Shown piece by piece: positions 1 through 6,364 of a stretch of 9,233 bases of DNA. The first letter of the stretch is position 1. Every line of letters starts with the position of its first letter. The position numbers were made by a program, and so were the translations under genes. Under the pieces are notes generated by a model, which did not search any database, was not told the DNA's origin, and saw only the letters and a list, made by a program, of their open reading frames with translations. The stretch lies in NCBI GenBank assembly GCA_026195755.1, contig JAPHRL010000178.1, forward strand, positions 1 through 9,233, read 5' to 3'. Source of the DNA: Kangiella sp. GTDB taxonomy: Bacteria; Pseudomonadota; Gammaproteobacteria; Enterobacterales; Kangiellaceae.

Positions 1-194
1 CGAAACACGTCTTCAACAGGGACTTTAAAATACCCCGCAATTTTAAGGGCTATAATGGTCGAAGGAACGAATTTTCCAACCTCAATGGTGCTGATGGTTT
101 TTCTTGAAACACCTATCGCTTCCGCTAATTCGCCTTGGCTCATTCGGTGCTCAGCTCGAAACACACGAATTCTATTATCGAGTTCGGGATGCAT
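1..194 (-). CDS. Xre/Cro-type helix-turn-helix regulator, 3' end cut by window edge
   Basis: Reading the minus strand from the ATG at 194 gives 64 codons with no stop before the window edge, so the C-terminus is missing. The protein begins MHPELDNRIRVFRAEHRMSQ and continues with GELAEAIGVSRKTISTIEVGK, a classic helix-turn-helix of the Xre/Cro (HTH_3) family: MSQGELAEAIGVS covers the first two helices and SRKTISTIEVGKFVPS the recognition helix, at roughly residues 18-45. Compact regulators of this type are usually about 65-80 residues and consist of little but the DNA-binding domain, so few residues are probably missing. The start is fixed by a strong Shine-Dalgarno, GGAGGAG (201-207), six bases upstream and overlapping the end of the preceding membrane-protein gene, which stops only three bases before this ATG. 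The two genes are therefore almost certainly co-transcribed and probably translationally coupled. Inferred role: repressor of its own operon, possibly acting at the palindrome at 729-746. Its other targets are unknown. Confidence 0.88.
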   Translation of the reverse strand, partial: MHPELDNRIRVFRAEHRMSQGELAEAIGVSRKTISTIEVGKFVPSTIIALKIAGYFKVPVEDVF

Positions 195-197
195 AAG

Positions 198-668
198 CTA
201 CTCCTCCATATTTTCCAGATCATCCTCACGAGTAAGCCAGAAGAAGCTTATGCTTGCCGATAACACAGCAATTGCGAATAACAAGGCAAAATAGAATCTT
301 AGCGATAGACCAAAACTCTCGATGAATTTAGACATCCCAATCAACACTACTAAACTTAAGGTTAAAGCAATCCAGCCGTTTTTAAAGCTTGCGAGCATTG
401 CACCAGAAACAAAGCTTTCTGGCTCATTCTTGACGAGAATTTTGCCGGTTAACTTTTGCTTGATGACTGGCCATAAAGAGATAAAAGTCACTGCTACTGT
501 CAGAACAGAGCCAATAATCACAGTAAAGTCTAAAATTTCATTTAACCTCCCTTTGTCCGTAAGCTCCTCCCATAAAAGGAATAAATATGTCAAGCCACAT
601 ACCAGCATGCCCCGAGCTACACCCTTTTGAACTCGATCAACAGTTTCTGCACAATTATTTTGTTTCAT
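198..668 (-). CDS. Small four-helix membrane protein, unknown function, paired with HTH regulator
   Basis: This 156-residue protein has four hydrophobic stretches at about residues 17-33, 47-67, 97-115 and 123-145. They form two hairpins joined by a polar, lysine-rich linker (about 70-90), and the C-terminal tail is acidic (TREDDLENMEE). There is no signal peptide and no catalytic motif, and I do not recognise the family with certainty. The ATG at 668 is preceded by GGAG ten bases upstream, and a good promoter and a palindrome lie further upstream. The gene is the first of a two-gene operon with the Xre-type regulator. Small integral membrane proteins beside YozG-like HTH regulators are a recurring bacterial arrangement, in which the membrane protein may sense an envelope signal or antagonise the regulator; that function here is inference. 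An alternative is a simple membrane protein of unrelated function that shares the transcript. Confidence 0.82.
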   Translation of the reverse strand: MKQNNCAETVDRVQKGVARGMLVCGLTYLFLLWEELTDKGRLNEILDFTVIIGSVLTVAVTFISLWPVIKQKLTGKILVKNEPESFVSGAMLASFKNGWIALTLSLVVLIGMSKFIESFGLSLRFYFALLFAIAVLSASISFFWLTREDDLENMEE

Positions 669-728
669 CTATTTATTTCTCCGTAAAGTTAATATCCAGT
701 TCCAAAAAGACAACCTAACAACTCTTTT

Positions 729-746
729 TGATACCCATGGGTGTCA
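729..746. promoter_or_regulatory. Candidate operator palindrome of the membrane-protein/HTH operon
   Basis: TGATACCCATGGGTGTCA is an 18-bp inverted repeat with a single mismatched pair. It begins directly downstream of the predicted -10 (746-751, minus strand) and so covers the expected transcription start. A dimeric Xre/Cro regulator bound here would block initiation. Because the second gene of this operon encodes such a regulator, autorepression is a reasonable inference, but the binding itself is not shown. Confidence 0.5.
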
Positions 747-773
747 TTATGATAACTTTGAGGGCCAAGTCAA
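746..773 (-). promoter_or_regulatory. Predicted sigma70 promoter for the membrane-protein/HTH operon
   Basis: On the minus strand, TTGACT (768-773) and CATAAT (746-751) are separated by 16 bases, with five of six consensus matches in each box. Transcription should start near 739, giving a leader of about 70 bases before the ATG at 668. It lies just downstream of the peptidase terminator, so the operon probably has its own start site. Confidence 0.6.
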
Positions 774-792
774 GTTTTTTTTGTTTACACAT

Positions 793-817
793 AAAAAACC
801 CAGCTCAAGGCTGGGTT
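793..817 (-). terminator. Rho-independent terminator of the DUF885 peptidase gene
   Basis: On the minus strand AACCCAGC and GCTGGGTT form a perfect eight-base stem (797-804 and 810-817) around a five-base loop, and a run of U residues follows from the A tract at 793-798. It ends about 33 bases past the peptidase stop codon. It is placed to insulate the peptidase transcript from the downstream membrane-protein/HTH operon. Confidence 0.88.
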
Positions 818-849
818 CTCTCTCTACTGGTTGTTGTGCTATAAGGCAA

Positions 850-2646
850 TTATTTCGAATTGCCCTCCTTGATTGACGCTTTCTCATCTGCAATAAATTG
901 TTCGATTTGAGCTTCCAGGACACTTAACGGAATTGAACCATTCGCTAGCACCGCGTCATGAAATTTGCGGATATCAAAGTCTTGCCCGAGCTCTTTCTCG
1001 GCTTTTGCTCGCAACTCCAGGATCTTTAACTCGCCCAGCTTGTAAGACAGTGCTTGCGCTGGCCAGCTGATATAACGGTCTATTTCGGTTCGAACGTTGT
1101 GAGTTGAAAGTGCGGTATTCTCTTCCATCATTTTGATGGCTTGTTCACGTGTCCAACCTTTAGTGTGCATACCGGTATCAACAACCAGGCGTATTGCACG
1201 CCACATTTCATAGGTCAGGCGCCCGAAGTTGCTGTACGGATCCTGGTAAAAACCTGCTTCAAGGCCCAGTTTTTCGCTGTATAAACCCCAGCCTTCACCA
1301 AAGGCCGAGATATAAGTGTTCTGGCGGAAGCCAGGTAAGTGCTCAAGCTCTTTTGCTAAGGCGGTTTGTAAATGATGACCGGGCACAGCTTCATGCAAAG
1401 TTAGGGCTTCAAGATTATATAAAGGACGCTTATCCAATGCATAAGTGTTCACCCAATACTCGCCTGCACGGGTGCTGTCTAATGGCGCACCAGAGTAACG
1501 TCCAGTAGTGTATTTAGGTGCAATCGCTTCAGGAACGGGCACAACACCATAAGGCTGACGCGGCAACTTGCCAAAGAACTGCGGTAACTTATGATCCATA
1601 CGCTTTGCGATATAAGAAGCTTCTTTAATCAGCTCTTCTGGCGTTTCGGCGTAGAACTGAGGATCGGTGCGCAGGAACTCCAGAAACTCGGCAAAACTAC
1701 CCTCGAAACCACTGTCTTTAATGACCTGCTCCATTTCGGCACGTATACGCTTTACTTCAGACAGACCAACCTCATGGATGTCATCAGGAGACATATCCAA
1801 TGTCGTGTAGAGCTTTAGCTGATTCTGGTAGTAGGCTTTACCATCTGGAAAATCATACGCGGCGATGGTTTTCTTGGCGTTAGGATAATATTCTTCTTCA
1901 AAGAATGTCAGATAGTTTTGATACTCAGGCACTACCACTTGACCAATGATAGTGGTCGCCCTTTTGGTCAAACTCTGCTTCTGCTCTTCAGTTAAGTGCT
2001 TAGGTAAATTATTGAAAGGTGTAAACCAGGCTGTATCGGTAGCATTATCTTTGATATAGGCTTTAATGCCATCACTGTAACCTTCCAGAACCGCTTTCGG
2101 CACTGTAAAGCCACGAGCCATGCCGGCTTCCATGTTGTTGATATTCTGCTGGAAGAAGCCCGGGATTTGGGTCAACAGAGTCAGGTAGTTATCGTAATCC
2201 TCGTAGGTTCTGAAACTCACACGCTGCGCCAGCCCTGCCATTCCAACATGAAAACCCCACTCTGAATTTAGTGGCATTTCATAGGTTTTAAGATCAATTT
2301 CTGCGACTTCCTGTTCCAATTGAAACAACATCATGTCATAACTGATTTGATCGTCGGCGGAAAGATCATCTCGATGAATACTTTTGAGTTCGCCAATCAG
2401 CTCTTGCAACTCCTGCTTTCGCGCTTGGTACGCTTCAGGACTCACATCACGCAGCTTACCTTTGGCTGACTCATCACCACGACTGGCTGCCCATAATGGA
2501 TTTTGCTTTAAGTTGTACTCTTCTACCTTATCGAAAAACTCATGCAACCACTGAGTGTAATCTTCTCCTGCGTTAGCAGGCAAACTGCTAACCAGCAAAG
2601 TGCTGGAGATTATGCTTGAAATAAAAAAGACTTTGACTAGTTTCAT
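850..2646 (-). CDS. Exported DUF885-family metallopeptidase-like protein
   Basis: The protein has 598 residues from the ATG at 2646. It begins with a signal peptide: MKLVKVFF, a hydrophobic core, then LPANA-GE, with likely cleavage after about residue 26, so it should act in the periplasm or be anchored there. The DUF885 hallmark HEAVPGHH is at residues 418-425, followed by FGEGWGLYSEKLG with Glu451. Known from the family: this histidine/glutamate pattern resembles zinc peptidase sites, and members near 600 residues are typically annotated as DUF885 proteins, putative metallopeptidases or carboxypeptidases. The substrate is not known. The reading frame also allows an ATG at 2652 and a TTG at 2658. 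No clear Shine-Dalgarno separates them, and I chose 2646 because it gives the most typical signal peptide, with Lys after Met. The gene has its own terminator (793-817) and is divergent from the RDD gene, so it appears monocistronic. Confidence 0.9.
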   Translation of the reverse strand: MKLVKVFFISSIISSTLLVSSLPANAGEDYTQWLHEFFDKVEEYNLKQNPLWAASRGDESAKGKLRDVSPEAYQARKQELQELIGELKSIHRDDLSADDQISYDMMLFQLEQEVAEIDLKTYEMPLNSEWGFHVGMAGLAQRVSFRTYEDYDNYLTLLTQIPGFFQQNINNMEAGMARGFTVPKAVLEGYSDGIKAYIKDNATDTAWFTPFNNLPKHLTEEQKQSLTKRATTIIGQVVVPEYQNYLTFFEEEYYPNAKKTIAAYDFPDGKAYYQNQLKLYTTLDMSPDDIHEVGLSEVKRIRAEMEQVIKDSGFEGSFAEFLEFLRTDPQFYAETPEELIKEASYIAKRMDHKLPQFFGKLPRQPYGVVPVPEAIAPKYTTGRYSGAPLDSTRAGEYWVNTYALDKRPLYNLEALTLHEAVPGHHLQTALAKELEHLPGFRQNTYISAFGEGWGLYSEKLGLEAGFYQDPYSNFGRLTYEMWRAIRLVVDTGMHTKGWTREQAIKMMEENTALSTHNVRTEIDRYISWPAQALSYKLGELKILELRAKAEKELGQDFDIRKFHDAVLANGSIPLSVLEAQIEQFIADEKASIKEGNSK

Positions 2647-2675
2647 TATCATTACCAAGAAATATTCGTGTGCCT

Positions 2676-2704
2676 TTTATAGCAAGATTTACTGGCTGGA
2701 TAAA
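2676..2704 (-). promoter_or_regulatory. Possible promoter of the DUF885 peptidase gene
   Basis: On the minus strand TATAAA (2676-2681) lies 17 bases after TTTATC (2699-2704). The -10 matches five of six consensus positions and the -35 only three. A start a few bases past the -10 would leave a leader of about 20 bases before the ATG codons at 2652 and 2646. This is a weak prediction. Confidence 0.3.
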
Positions 2705-2792
2705 GCAGATACAACTACGAATGTTATATATGGAGTCAAAGTGTAGCTTTTGGTAAACTGGCGCCACTTTAAACTCGGCACAGTAAATCCCA

Positions 2793-3275
2793 ATGTCTGA
2801 ACCCCTTGCTTCCCAACAAGTAGCTTCTAAACCACTTGTCACTACTCCAGCACCGCTAACCAAAAAACTGGGAGCATGGCTCTATGATGCGCTTATTTGT
2901 GTGGCCATCTGGTTTTTGTGGGGATTATTTACATTCCCGTTGATTCGCTGGTTGCTAGGAGTGGAAGATATTCACTTAGGACAGGACACTCTAACCTATA
3001 AAATCTACGCAATTTTGCCAACTTTTTTGATTCTGTTCTACTTTGTTGGCTCTCACGTTCGCTACGGTCAAACTGTTGGTATGAGCTCTTGGAAACTAAT
3101 GCTGGTACAAAATAATGGTAAGCCGGTAACACTGGGGCAGGCTATGTTGCGAGACATTACTGCAGTCTTAGGTCTTGGTATGTTATTGAGCCCTTTTAAC
3201 TCAAAGAAGCTCGGCTGGCATGACATGCTCAGTGGCACTCGAGTTGTTGCCTTGCCTGACAAGAAAACAGGCTAA
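2793..3275 (+). CDS. RDD family integral membrane protein
   Basis: This 160-residue protein has a polar, proline-rich N-terminus of about 22 residues and three hydrophobic segments near residues 31-50, 70-87 and 121-134. The family signature is recognisable: KLGAWLYDALI at 25-35 (the helix-1 motif), GQTVGMSSWKLMLV at 92-105, RDI at 120-122 and LGWHDMLSGTRVV at 140-152. The first arginine that gives RDD its name appears to be lysine (Lys25) here, while Asp32 is retained. RDD proteins are small membrane proteins of poorly defined function; some have been linked to transport or to sodium tolerance. RDD genes are often found close to lptFG in gammaproteobacteria; here one lies beyond lptG with a methyltransferase gene between. 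The gene is divergent from the peptidase (134-146 bases, depending on the start chosen there). Its stop codon overlaps that of the convergent methyltransferase. No strong Shine-Dalgarno precedes the ATG. Confidence 0.87.
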   Translation: MSEPLASQQVASKPLVTTPAPLTKKLGAWLYDALICVAIWFLWGLFTFPLIRWLLGVEDIHLGQDTLTYKIYAILPTFLILFYFVGSHVRYGQTVGMSSWKLMLVQNNGKPVTLGQAMLRDITAVLGLGMLLSPFNSKKLGWHDMLSGTRVVALPDKKTG

Positions 3276-3934
3276 CTCCGCTCGTAGCGTAAAACCTGAC
3301 CTTTATAGCCTTTGGCGACGGCTTCATTGGGTATCGCAGCTGTCTGTGTGTGCTTATAGCCAAGACTCACCATTTTGCGACTAAATTTAGCATGATGACC
3401 ACGACCAGGGTCAATCAGGATAACTTCACACTTTAGTTTAGTGTGTTGGTCAATAAAGTCTGATAACAGAACCACATGCTCGTCTTCATACAGCAAGTCG
3501 CTTCCAATAATCAAATCAAACTGCCCTAACCCACAATCTTCATCGGCCCAGCCCGTTCGCACAAAGGGAATTACTGTGTCATTGTTCAACAGGGCATTGG
3601 TATTCAGAAAGGCTTCTACTTCAGGATGGTAATCAGTTGCGGTTATATCGGCTCGGCGTTTATTCAGTACTAAACTGGCAAGTCCAATCCCGCAACCCAC
3701 TTCTAATATGCGTTTACCCTTGATATCAAAATCGTGCATCAAGTCAGCCAATACTCGGCTCGAGTCCCAGACCACACCAAAAATAGGCCATGATGCCGAA
3801 CTGATACCAAGATTTTCAGCAACCTGATGTCGGTCAGAAAACTGCTGCCTATCGCGCAAGGTCCGCAGATGGATGTCCATTTCACCACGATCACCAAATT
3901 CGATCGTTTGAAACCGAAAACGTAAGGAAGGCAT
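3272..3934 (-). CDS. Class I SAM-dependent methyltransferase, METTL21/Methyltransf_16 type (putative protein lysine methyltransferase)
   Basis: The product has 220 residues from the ATG at 3934; the frame continues to a TTG at 3955, which I consider less likely. The seven-beta-strand fold is evident: motif I is ILEVGCGIG (about 76-84), the acidic residue binding the SAM ribose lies in TATDYHPE (98-105), and the post-motif strand is FDLIIGSDLLYE (139-150). Preceding motif I is WPIFGVVWDSS (49-59), the tryptophan-rich entry typical of the METTL21/ETFB-lysine methyltransferase group. The family includes protein lysine methyltransferases, so a protein substrate is plausible, but the target cannot be read from the sequence and small-molecule methylation is possible. 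The gene lies about 157 bases downstream of lptG in the same direction and could be read by transcription continuing from lptFG, since no terminator is visible between them. Its 3' end overlaps the convergent RDD gene by four bases. Confidence 0.85.
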   Translation of the reverse strand: MPSLRFRFQTIEFGDRGEMDIHLRTLRDRQQFSDRHQVAENLGISSASWPIFGVVWDSSRVLADLMHDFDIKGKRILEVGCGIGLASLVLNKRRADITATDYHPEVEAFLNTNALLNNDTVIPFVRTGWADEDCGLGQFDLIIGSDLLYEDEHVVLLSDFIDQHTKLKCEVILIDPGRGHHAKFSRKMVSLGYKHTQTAAIPNEAVAKGYKGQVLRYERS

Positions 3935-3981
3935 AATCAATCTCGTTAGGCACAAAAACCCATAGCATGGAGACTAGGCCT

Positions 3982-3996
3982 GTTGTGTTACACAAC
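3982..3996. repeat. Perfect 7-1-7 palindrome upstream of the METTL21-like gene
   Basis: GTTGTGTTACACAAC consists of perfect seven-base arms around a single central base. It sits about 48 bases upstream of the methyltransferase ATG, inside the lptG-methyltransferase gap. No T run follows on either strand, so it does not look like an intrinsic terminator. An operator for an unidentified regulator is the simplest reading. Confidence 0.4.
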
Positions 3997-4091
3997 CGAA
4001 CCTTATCTAACAGTGCCAAAGTATTTACTTTAACCGATATTTGGGACAATAACGATAAATATAAACTTTATGATCGACTACCAGATAAAAG

Positions 4092-5156
4092 CTAGCGCGC
4101 TTTTCGCAGCAGATACCAAGCACCGGCTGCAAATATTGCTGGCGGTAGCATGGCTCCAAAAATGGCGGGCATGCCAAACACCAAACTCACCGGCCCAAAA
4201 GTGCGAACGGCAAAGAAATAAGCCATTCCAACCAAGACTCCAACCAAAACTCTGGCACCCATGGAGACGCTACGCATCGGCCCAAACACAAATGAAGCCG
4301 CCAAAATAATCATGATGGCAGTACTGATTGGTTGAATCAATTTGCGCCAGAAAGCCAGATCATAACTTTGCGTATCCAGTCCATTATTAGCTAAGTATTT
4401 GCGGTAGCGATACAAGCTCATAATATCCAATGTTTCGGGGTCGTCACTTAAGACTGACAAGTTATCCATCTGAATGTTGGTGCGCCACTCCATTGCATCA
4501 AAACGCTCACGCTCGACATGATCCGATAGAATAGTGGTTTTATAGCCATTTTTAAGTCGCCAAACATTGTTGTCGAGTAAAGCACTGGAGGCATGAATAA
4601 CGGTCTCTAACGTCTGGCTCTGATCAAACTGATAAATCGACACCCCATTCATACGGTCATTACCAATAACATCCTTAACATGAACCATTTTACCGCCATC
4701 TTTGACCCATACACCCTGCTCACCCTTTAGCAGCTGTTCTCCCAAAATGGCTCGGTTGCGAATGTCTTCGGCCATACGGGTTGTTTTTGGCGAAACGTAT
4801 TCGCCAAGAAATATCGCAAAGGCAATTAAGATCAAGCCGTAGCTCAATGCAGAACCGACAATCTGCATAGTAGTTTTGCCAGCAGCGCGCATCACTGTTA
4901 ACTCACTGCGAGATGCCAGTAACCCGAGCCCCGCAATGGTACCGATCAAAATTGCCATTGGGAAAAACTCATAGATATATTGTGGGGCCAATAATAATGA
5001 ATAGGCCAATCCATCTACGAATTGATAGCTTCCCTTGCCAAAATCACCGCTTTCATCAATTAAAGTAAACAAGACTCGAATGACTGCTAACACCAGCAAG
5101 GTCATGATGGAGGTAGCCAGAATAGTCTTACCGATATAAAAACGAAGAATATTCAT
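4092..5156 (-). CDS. lptG: LptG, inner-membrane permease of the LPS export ABC transporter LptB2FG
   Basis: The product has 354 residues, the usual LptG length. Three transmembrane helices lie at about 10-30, 58-80 and 99-119, then comes a periplasmic beta-jellyroll domain (about 120-270), then three more helices near 272-291, 300-319 and 328-349. The cytoplasmic segment SRSELTVMRAAG (82-93) is the coupling helix that docks on the ATPase LptB. With LptF and two LptB subunits, it extracts lipopolysaccharide from the outer leaflet of the inner membrane and passes it to LptC and the LptA bridge. The start is secure: the ATG overlaps the lptF stop in ATGA (5153-5156), and GAGGAG (5165-5170) lies eight bases upstream, so translation is coupled to lptF. 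lptB, lptA and lptC are not in this window, as is usual. Confidence 0.97.
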   Translation of the reverse strand: MNILRFYIGKTILATSIMTLLVLAVIRVLFTLIDESGDFGKGSYQFVDGLAYSLLLAPQYIYEFFPMAILIGTIAGLGLLASRSELTVMRAAGKTTMQIVGSALSYGLILIAFAIFLGEYVSPKTTRMAEDIRNRAILGEQLLKGEQGVWVKDGGKMVHVKDVIGNDRMNGVSIYQFDQSQTLETVIHASSALLDNNVWRLKNGYKTTILSDHVERERFDAMEWRTNIQMDNLSVLSDDPETLDIMSLYRYRKYLANNGLDTQSYDLAFWRKLIQPISTAIMIILAASFVFGPMRSVSMGARVLVGVLVGMAYFFAVRTFGPVSLVFGMPAIFGAMLPPAIFAAGAWYLLRKAR

Positions 5157-6268
5157 GAGTTGAACTCCTCATTATCGGTTTGCTGTTCCTTTGCTTTTAA
5201 AGTATTAGCTCGATTATGCAGGTATAGCAATCTTGCGACTAACAATGACATGATAAGGTAAATAGGAATAAAACCAATCCAGCCGGGAATTTGCTCAGAC
5301 TCCAAAGCACGCCTGAAGATCACAATAAGAACGATATAACCAATATAAACTATTAATGCAGGGAGCATTTTAGCGAACTTGCCTTCCCGTGGACGAACAC
5401 GACTCAAAGGAATCGCGAGAAACATAAATAAAGGGACAGAGACGGGGACCGCTAAGCGCCAGTGGAATTCAGCCCAACTGGCGCCGTCGGCAGTTTGCCA
5501 AAGTTCTGCAGTCGAAGTAGCGCTGATTTTACGTCTTGAAACGATGCTGCGCTCCGCATCAAGGCGCGCAAAGTAGCGCTCGAAGCGGGTAACTTTACTC
5601 ACTTGCTGGTTTTCATCAAGCTCGTAAACGTGCCCATCGTTAAGCTGCAAAAAATTCTTATCGGTGGACTCATCGTAATAGCGCTCAGCACTTTGTGCTG
5701 AGATAATTCGTGTATTAGGGTTGGATTCGCTAGGCATTTCCGCCAAAAAGAAATTGCCCAGTCTTGTGGAGCGCTCGGAAGAATCAGCGTAGACCACACC
5801 CTGCCCCTCCTGAAACATTTGAAAATGCCCCGGCGTCAACATACTTAACTCTAGCTTACTGGCATGTTCATCCCGAATTTGATAAGTCAGCTCATTAGCT
5901 TGTGGCGACAACCACAAAGTTACAGAACCACCCACCGCAGCGATAATCAAAGCCGCAGGCATCAACATTTTGATTAAAGAGCGTTCGCTGACACCAACCG
6001 AACGCAAGACCGCCATTTCACTGTCCACATACAGCCGGCTAAAGGCTAATAAACACCCGAGAAAAAAAGCAAGTGGCAACAAAAAACCAATCAAAACAGG
6101 ACTGTAAAGCCCAACCATTTGCCAAACCATGGCACCTGAAATATCACCAGCCGCTGCCTGCGCTAAATATTTCACAATGCGTTGACTCATGAAAATGGCA
6201 AAGAGCACACCCAAAATGGCGGTGGTGCTGGTTAACACTTCGCGATTCAAATAACGACTTAAAATCAA
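5153..6268 (-). CDS. lptF: LptF, inner-membrane permease of the LPS export ABC transporter LptB2FG (TTG start)
   Basis: The product has 371 residues, close to the roughly 366 of E. coli LptF. The N-terminus MILSRYLNREVL matches the conserved family start (E. coli MIIIRYLVRET), so the TTG at 6268 is the right initiator. It is supported by AAGGA (6275-6279) six bases upstream, and the first in-frame ATG (residue 27) would delete most of helix 1. Transmembrane helices are near 13-33, 54-76, 101-120, 270-290, 303-319 and 331-350, with a periplasmic jellyroll domain between helices 3 and 4. DSEMAVLRSVG (82-92) is the LptB-coupling helix. It forms a heterodimeric channel with LptG for LPS extraction. 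The gene is the first of the lptFG operon and is divergent from pepA, the arrangement known from E. coli and other gammaproteobacteria. The C-terminal tail (about 352-371) is polar and probably cytoplasmic. Confidence 0.96.
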   Translation of the reverse strand: MILSRYLNREVLTSTTAILGVLFAIFMSQRIVKYLAQAAAGDISGAMVWQMVGLYSPVLIGFLLPLAFFLGCLLAFSRLYVDSEMAVLRSVGVSERSLIKMLMPAALIIAAVGGSVTLWLSPQANELTYQIRDEHASKLELSMLTPGHFQMFQEGQGVVYADSSERSTRLGNFFLAEMPSESNPNTRIISAQSAERYYDESTDKNFLQLNDGHVYELDENQQVSKVTRFERYFARLDAERSIVSRRKISATSTAELWQTADGASWAEFHWRLAVPVSVPLFMFLAIPLSRVRPREGKFAKMLPALIVYIGYIVLIVIFRRALESEQIPGWIGFIPIYLIMSLLVARLLYLHNRANTLKAKEQQTDNEEFNS

Positions 6269-6274
6269 AGGAAA

Positions 6275-6279
6275 TCCTT
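6275..6279 (-). promoter_or_regulatory. Ribosome binding site that fixes the lptF TTG start
   Basis: The minus strand reads AAGGA, then six bases, then TTG. It supports initiation at 6268 rather than at an internal ATG. The site lies within the small inverted repeat AAGGA-TT-TCCTT (6268-6279), whose two-base loop is too short for a stable hairpin, so I would not infer a switch from it. Confidence 0.6.
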
Positions 6280-6358
6280 GGTTTTACAGGCTTTTTAATA
6301 CCTGCCTGCTCATAAAGCTAAGCTGGTATTAATTCTCATATCGGTTAAACTATGCCGC

Positions 6359-6364
6359 ATTATA
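6359..6364 (-). promoter_or_regulatory. Candidate -10 element for lptFG
   Basis: The minus strand carries a perfect TATAAT here, about 90 bases upstream of the lptF start. At the correct spacing only a weak -35 is available (three matches at best). The element is the best sigma70-like -10 in the lptF-pepA gap and overlaps a possible -10 for pepA on the other strand. Confidence 0.4.

Noticed and set aside
322..630. 102-residue plus-strand open frame antisense to the membrane-protein gene
   Set aside because: It is composition-driven, without homology features, and the opposite strand has a well-supported gene with promoter, RBS and coupling.
1194..1508. 104-residue plus-strand open frame within the peptidase gene
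   Set aside because: It is antisense to the HEAVPGHH region of a clear protein family, and its product is rich in Cys, His and Arg without domain character.
2647..2658. Upstream starts of the peptidase at 2658 (TTG) and 2652 (ATG)
   Set aside because: They add only two to four residues before a typical signal peptide and no Shine-Dalgarno favours them; they are kept only as alternatives.
2588..2863. 91-residue minus-strand frame crossing the peptidase/RDD gap
   Set aside because: It overlaps the RDD start and the peptidase signal peptide region in another frame and shows no coding signs.
3935..3955. TTG start that would extend the METTL21-like methyltransferase by seven residues
   Set aside because: No Shine-Dalgarno is visible and the ATG at 3934 gives a natural N-terminus.
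3956..4091. Possible small gene or terminator after lptG
   Set aside because: No convincing ORF with an RBS and no GC stem followed by a T run; only the two palindromes are seen.
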